From: Wenzhouxiangellaceae bacterium
GTDB taxonomy: Bacteria; Pseudomonadota; Gammaproteobacteria; Xanthomonadales; Wenzhouxiangellaceae
DNA length: 64,000 nucleotides
Assembly (NCBI GenBank): GCA_007695005.1
Contig: REEQ01000066.1
Location: forward strand, 1 to 64,000
Direction of reading: 5' to 3'
Position 1 is the first letter of the stretch. The number at the start of each line of letters is the position of its first letter. Shown piece after piece: positions 60,061 through 64,000 of the stretch. The position numbers were made by a program, and so were the translations under genes. The notes beneath the pieces were generated by a model. It was not told the origin of the DNA, did not search any database, and saw only the letters and a list, made by a program, of their open reading frames with translations.

Positions 60061-61331
60061 ACACTGCAACCAAGCGCATCTCTGCTGACCCCAGCGCTGC
60101 CGGCAAGCGCATGGATCGCTGGCTGCGCGATCGTGTGCTGGCGCGGATGAGCGGCATCAGTGATGGGCGCCTGCTGATCCGCGATGCCTCGGGTGAGCAC
60201 AGCCTCGGGCCTGGCGGCGGACTCGAGGCTCAGGTTCAGGTCAATGATATGGGTTTCTGGCGCCTGCTCGCCACCGGCGGCAGTGTCGGTGCTGCCGAGG
60301 CGTACATGGCTGGTCTTTGGGACAGCCCTGATCTGGTTGCGGTCATCCGCGTTCTGGCCCGCAACCGCGACGCCCTGAACCAGGTGGACGAAGGCAGCGC
60401 GCGTCTGAGTGGGCTGCTGCTCAAGCCCTGGCATGCCTTCAATCGCAACAACCTGGTTGGCAGCCGACGCAACATCGCCGCCCATTACGATCTGGGCAAT
60501 GCCTTCTTCGCCAGCTGGCTGGATCAGCGCATGATGTACTCCAGTGCACTGTTCCAGACAGCAGATGAAAGTCTGGAGCAGGCGCAGCTCAACAAGCTCG
60601 ATCGCATCTGCCGCAAGCTCGCCCTCAAACCCGATGATCACCTGCTGGAAATCGGCACCGGCTGGGGCGGGCTGGCCATCCATGCTGCCGCGCACTACGG
60701 CTGCCGGGTGACCACAACCACCATTTCCCGCGAACAGTTCGACCATGCCGCCGCCGCCGTCGCCGAGGCCGACCTCGGCGATCGCGTCGAGCTGTTGCTG
60801 AAAGATTATCGGGATCTGCAAGGGCGGTATGACAAGCTCGTTTCGGTGGAGATGATCGAAGCGGTGGGACATCACTACCTCGACACCTACCTGGCGCGTA
60901 TCGAGCAGCTGCTCAAGCCTTCCGGTCTGGCCCTGCTGCAGGCGATCACGATCGAAGATTTCCGATTTGCCAATGCTTGCAAAAGCGTGGACTTCATCAA
61001 GCGCTACATATTTCCCGGCAGCTTCATCCCGTCGGTTAGCGTCATTACCGGCGCCATGGCCCGCGCGACCCGGCTGGGCTTGATCGAGCTGGCCGATTTC
61101 GGAGCAAGCTACGCCTTGACCCTGAAACATTGGCGCGAACGCTTCGAGGCTGCCTGGGAGGATATTCGGGCGATGGGCTTCGATGAGGTGTTCAGGCGTC
61201 GCTGGCGCTACTATCTGGCCTACTGCGAAGGCGGCTTCCATGAGCGCGCGATCAGCGATGTTCACCTGCTGCTGGCCGGGCCGGACTATCGACCGGCAGC
61301 CTCGACCGGCCTGACCGGGGGTGCGCTGTGA
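60057..61331 (+). CDS. CFA-like SAM-dependent methyltransferase (first paralogue)
   Basis: 424 residues from GTG 60057. The cyclopropane-fatty-acyl-phospholipid synthase fold includes HYDLGNAFFASWLDQRMMYSSALF, the SAM motif LLEIGTGWGGLAIHAAAHYG, and YIFPGSFIPSV. Compared with E. coli Cfa from memory, the active-site Cys in YSCAYW is Ser here (YSSALF), and the bicarbonate-binding His (LLHTIG) is Gln (LLQAIT), while the Glu in SVEMIE and the Tyr in FGASYALTL remain. This points to a related methylation rather than, or besides, cyclopropanation. Confidence 0.88.
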   Translation: MNTATKRISADPSAAGKRMDRWLRDRVLARMSGISDGRLLIRDASGEHSLGPGGGLEAQVQVNDMGFWRLLATGGSVGAAEAYMAGLWDSPDLVAVIRVLARNRDALNQVDEGSARLSGLLLKPWHAFNRNNLVGSRRNIAAHYDLGNAFFASWLDQRMMYSSALFQTADESLEQAQLNKLDRICRKLALKPDDHLLEIGTGWGGLAIHAAAHYGCRVTTTTISREQFDHAAAAVAEADLGDRVELLLKDYRDLQGRYDKLVSVEMIEAVGHHYLDTYLARIEQLLKPSGLALLQAITIEDFRFANACKSVDFIKRYIFPGSFIPSVSVITGAMARATRLGLIELADFGASYALTLKHWRERFEAAWEDIRAMGFDEVFRRRWRYYLAYCEGGFHERAISDVHLLLAGPDYRPAASTGLTGGAL

Positions 61332-61885
61332 ATCCCGCCTTTGTTGTCAACCAGGGGCTGTTCCAGCTCAGCTGGCCGGCCTGCGTGATCGGGGCGGCCT
61401 ACGGCTGGTTGTGGGGCGCGGTTGCCGTGGTCGGTGCGCTGGCGATCTGGCAGCTGCACCCGGCCAATCGCCATCCGCTGGACTTGTCGATGATCGGTAT
61501 CTGTCTCACCCTGGGCCTGGTCCTGGACAGCGCCTGGATCCAGCTGGGCCTGCTCAGCTTCGCCGTGCCCTGGCCCTGGCCCGGCGTTGCTCCGGCCTGG
61601 ATCATGCTGCTGTGGCTGGCGCTGGCCCTGGTGATCAATCACTCCATGGGCCTGTTCAGGCAGCGCCTGCTGCTGATCGGTGTCCTTGGCGGTATCGGCT
61701 CACCGATGTCCTACTACGCGGGATCGCGCTTCGGCGCAGTCGAGTGGCTCGCCCCGGCCTGGCAGGTGGTGCTGGCCACCGGGCTGAGCTGGGCGCTGGT
61801 ATTGCCGCTGCTGTTCTGGATTGCGCGTTCCCACGAGCATGCCCGGGCCGGCTCGGCATCTGTCCAAGGAGTACAGCAACCGTGA
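61328..61885 (+). CDS. DUF2878 domain membrane protein
   Basis: 185 residues from GTG 61328. Hydrophobic throughout, with about 5-6 helices (PACVIGAAYGWLWGAVAVVGAL; LCLTLGLVLDSAWIQLGLL-like; WIMLLWLALALVINHSMG). The C-terminal GGIGSPMSYYAGSRFGAVEW is characteristic of DUF2878. Function unknown; it is found with CFA-like genes. Overlaps both neighbours by 4 bases. Confidence 0.88.
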   Translation: MNPAFVVNQGLFQLSWPACVIGAAYGWLWGAVAVVGALAIWQLHPANRHPLDLSMIGICLTLGLVLDSAWIQLGLLSFAVPWPWPGVAPAWIMLLWLALALVINHSMGLFRQRLLLIGVLGGIGSPMSYYAGSRFGAVEWLAPAWQVVLATGLSWALVLPLLFWIARSHEHARAGSASVQGVQQP

Positions 61886-62907
61886 ATGCCATTGACCTGG
61901 CCGAACGCGGCCTGGCACCTGACTTCCTGATCCGCGCCGGGATCCGGCGTCTGCTGCGACGACGGCTGGCTGATGAAGCTGATCGAGACCCGGAGCGCCG
62001 CGCCCAGCGCACGCAGGCGCTGATGGACGAGCTGGCTCGTTCGGCCATTGCCATCGAGACTGACGCGGCCAATGAACAACACTACGAAGTGCCGGCCGAA
62101 TTTTACCGCCTGGCGCTGGGCGCTCATCTGAAGTATTCCAGCGCACTTTGGCGCGAAGATACCGCCAGCCTGGATCAGGCCGAAGCCGACATGCTGGCCG
62201 CCTCCTGCGAGCAGGCCGAACTGGCCAATGGTCAACGCATCCTGGAGCTGGGCTGTGGCTGGGGCTCGCTGAGCCTGTGGATGGCTGCCAACTACCCGGA
62301 CAGCCAGATCACCTCCGTCTCCAACTCGGCATCACAGCGGGCCTGGATTGAATCCCGCGCGCTGGACCTGGGCCTGCACAACCTGAGCGTGCTGACTTGT
62401 GACGTCAATCAGCTGCGGCTTGACGAGCGCTTCGACCGCGTTGTGTCGGTGGAGATGTTTGAACACGTTCGCAACTATCGGGAGCTGATGCGTCGCATCG
62501 CCGGTTGGTTGAAACCTGACGGCAAGCTGTTCGTGCACATCTTTTGTCACCGTTACCTGGCCTACCCCTTTGAGACCGAGGGTGCCGGCAACTGGATGGG
62601 TCGCTATTTCTTCACCGGCGGCTTGATGCCCGCGGCCGACACGCTGCTACACTTTCAGGATGACATGGCCCTGGAAAACCGCAAGCTCTATGCCGGTACG
62701 CACTATGCACGCACCGCCCGCGCATGGCTGGACAACATCGATCGGCGAGCGGGTCAGGCACGCCAGGTCATGGCTGACCTGCATGGCGACGAGGGCGATC
62801 GCTGGTTGCAGCGTTGGCGCATGTTCTTCATGGCTTGCGAAGAGCTGTTTGCCTTTGATGGCGGCAACGCCTGGCTGGTGGCGCACTATCGATTCCGACG
62901 GCGCTAA
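61882..62907 (+). CDS. CFA-like SAM-dependent methyltransferase (second paralogue, coclaurine-N-methyltransferase-like)
   Basis: 341 residues from GTG 61882; the 528-residue track ORF from 61321 runs through the DUF2878 gene in another frame. Motifs: HYEVPAEFYRLALGAHLKYSSALW, SAM site ILELGCGWGSLSLWMA, SVEMFEHVRNY, LFVHIFCHRYLAYPFE and MGRYFFTGGLMPAADTLLHFQDD. The latter two strongly recall the plant coclaurine N-methyltransferase branch of this superfamily. Bacterial members sit in the same clusters as here. The acceptor is likely a lipid but unproven. Confidence 0.88.
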   Translation: MNAIDLAERGLAPDFLIRAGIRRLLRRRLADEADRDPERRAQRTQALMDELARSAIAIETDAANEQHYEVPAEFYRLALGAHLKYSSALWREDTASLDQAEADMLAASCEQAELANGQRILELGCGWGSLSLWMAANYPDSQITSVSNSASQRAWIESRALDLGLHNLSVLTCDVNQLRLDERFDRVVSVEMFEHVRNYRELMRRIAGWLKPDGKLFVHIFCHRYLAYPFETEGAGNWMGRYFFTGGLMPAADTLLHFQDDMALENRKLYAGTHYARTARAWLDNIDRRAGQARQVMADLHGDEGDRWLQRWRMFFMACEELFAFDGGNAWLVAHYRFRRR

Positions 62908-62913
62908 CCGCGA

Positions 62914-64000
62914 ATGAGGTTTCGACGACGCCGATATCGGGATGGGCTGAACAGCAAGCTCATTCGGGTATTCGTTCTGCAGGTGCTGGCGATCTCGGTG
63001 GCCACCGTGCTGGGTGTCTATGGTGCTGCTCTGGTCGTTGAGCGGGTGCTGGTGCAGGAAGCGCTCAACGGCGAGGCCGAGCATTTCTGGGAGCGCTACC
63101 GCAAAGACAACAGCTTTCCGCTGCCCAACACCAACAACCTGCGTGGTTACATGGCCCAGCGCAGTGATTTTTCCGGCGTGCCGGAATGGTTGCGTGATGA
63201 GGCGCCGGGCTTTCGCCGGGTTCGTGAGGCGCCCCAGTCCGAGCCCGTGGTACATGTCTCAGACCGCGGCGGTGATCGCCTCTACCTTGTATTTGACGAG
63301 GTGCAGGTGTCGGCGCTGGCCTTTTATTTCGGTATCGCCCCGCTCACCGGCGTTTTGCTGCTGATCTACCTGCTGACCTGGCTGGGCTATCTGATGTCGC
63401 GCCGGGCCGTGTCCACGGTTATCCTGCTGGCCGAGCAGGTCCGCAATTACGACTTCCAGTCGGGTCAGTTCGAGCAGTTCACCCTGGATGATTTCGGTGA
63501 TCCGAACGACACCGAAGTCATTGCCCTGATCACCGCCTTCAACCAGTTCATCCAGCGGCTTGAATCGTTCATCCAGCGCGAGCGCAACTTTACCCGTAAT
63601 GCCAGTCATGAACTGCGCACGCCGCTGGCGGTGGTCAAGGCCAACCTGGAGCTTTTGTCGCGTTTCGACGAGCCGGAGCGCCGCCAGCGAGTCGTTGACC
63701 GCATGGCCCGTACTGTCCGCGACATGGAGTCGCTGGTCGAAACCCTGCTGATCCTCGCCCGCGAGTCGGAGTCGAAGCTGTCGCAGACATCGGTGGTCCT
63801 GAACGACCTGCTCGCCGAGCTGCTGGACCAGGTCAAGCGTGCCGTGCCGCGTGAGAATGTCACCACCAGTATCGAAGCCACCGGCCTGGTCGAAGTCGAG
63901 GCGCCGGAGCGGGTGCTGGCCATTGTGTTCACCAATCTGCTGCGCAATGCCATGACCTACACCGAGCAAGGCTCGGTCGATGTTCTGATCGACCGCAACG
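62914..64000 (+). CDS. Sensor histidine kinase (3' end beyond window)
   Basis: Begins at ATG 62914, 6 bases after the second methyltransferase, and stays open to the window end (362 codons); it is absent from the ORF track because no stop is reached. A first membrane helix lies about residues 15-37 and a second about 135-160 with a periplasmic sensor of about 95 residues between. A HAMP-like linker follows, then the H-box TRNASHELRTPLAVVKANLELL and N-box TNLLRNAMTYTEQG. Its place in the lipid operon suggests envelope or lipid sensing. A response regulator is not in the window. Confidence 0.88.
   Translation, partial: MRFRRRRYRDGLNSKLIRVFVLQVLAISVATVLGVYGAALVVERVLVQEALNGEAEHFWERYRKDNSFPLPNTNNLRGYMAQRSDFSGVPEWLRDEAPGFRRVREAPQSEPVVHVSDRGGDRLYLVFDEVQVSALAFYFGIAPLTGVLLLIYLLTWLGYLMSRRAVSTVILLAEQVRNYDFQSGQFEQFTLDDFGDPNDTEVIALITAFNQFIQRLESFIQRERNFTRNASHELRTPLAVVKANLELLSRFDEPERRQRVVDRMARTVRDMESLVETLLILARESESKLSQTSVVLNDLLAELLDQVKRAVPRENVTTSIEATGLVEVEAPERVLAIVFTNLLRNAMTYTEQGSVDVLIDRN

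Noticed and set aside
60024-61265. 413-residue minus-strand ORF
   Set aside because: Antisense to the first CFA-like methyltransferase.
61321-61881. N-terminal 187 residues of the 528-residue track ORF
   Set aside because: This part is out of frame over the DUF2878 gene; the real methyltransferase starts at GTG 61882.
1-64000. tRNA, rRNA, CRISPR, insertion sequence or integrase
   Set aside because: Looked for T-arm motifs, regular spacers and transposase motifs on both strands; none found by eye.

Overview
The window is 64 kb of dense, GC-rich chromosome with almost no spacer. It has complete Tol-Pal and RuvCAB blocks, FadE-type beta-oxidation, OleA/OleB olefin genes and many secreted proteins of the style seen in Xanthomonadales and Wenzhouxiangella-like Gammaproteobacteria. 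I favour a free-living gammaproteobacterium near Wenzhouxiangellaceae/Xanthomonadales. This is inferred from gene content and C-terminal tails, not from a marker gene. I saw no rRNA, tRNA, CRISPR array, transposase or prophage block.

Layout. 1-4.9 kb: three secreted proteins (a Cys-pair repeat protein cut by the window edge, a helix-hairpin-helix-like repeat protein, and an S74/YadA-head protein). 4.9-7.3 kb: proS and an ECF sigma factor (minus). 7.4-10.6 kb: a DUF4124 gene, then the operon pssA-holD-like-rimI-nitrilase. 10.8-14.6 kb: a GntP permease and a TonB-dependent receptor, divergent around a strong inverted repeat. 14.7-19.4 kb: a symporter-linked hybrid histidine kinase and a QEGLA-motif protein. 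19.5-22.8 kb: oleA, oleB and a cation/proton antiporter. 22.9-28.7 kb: a secreted passenger-like protein, a two-gene TTT transporter with TctC and TctB fused, and another secreted protein.

28.9-37.7 kb: yebC-ruvC-ruvA-ruvB-ybgC-tolQ-tolR-tolA-tolB-pal-cpoB-queE, the classical order. 37.9-41.8 kb: cysQ, cysD and the fused cysNC, giving PAPS synthesis and PAP/PAPS turnover. 41.8-45.8 kb: an unexplained 298-bp spacer, a secreted protein, an ECF sigma factor and a convergent Ser/Thr kinase with a TPR-like region. 46.0-49.3 kb: an aminoglycoside-phosphotransferase-fold protein and a pair of bacterial PH-domain membrane proteins.

49.3-56.3 kb: a beta-oxidation operon (TetR/PsrA-like regulator, fadE, fadB-like, fadA-like; minus strand) with a PsrA-type site directly upstream. 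56.4 kb: an orphan type IV pseudopilin. 57.1-62.9 kb: six lipid-modification genes (desaturase, flavin oxidoreductase, DUF1365, CFA-like methyltransferase, DUF2878, second CFA-like methyltransferase), every junction a 4-nt start/stop overlap. A sensor histidine kinase follows 6 nt later and runs off the window.

Together the last 15 kb couple fatty-acid breakdown with acyl-chain modification. The lipid operon and a shared C-terminal motif (D-x-I/L-F-x-x-R-F) on three secreted proteins are the most interesting leads. Several spacers carry short repeat 'phrases' (CGCGAAGACGC type, CCGGAAACCG type, purine tracts after stop codons).
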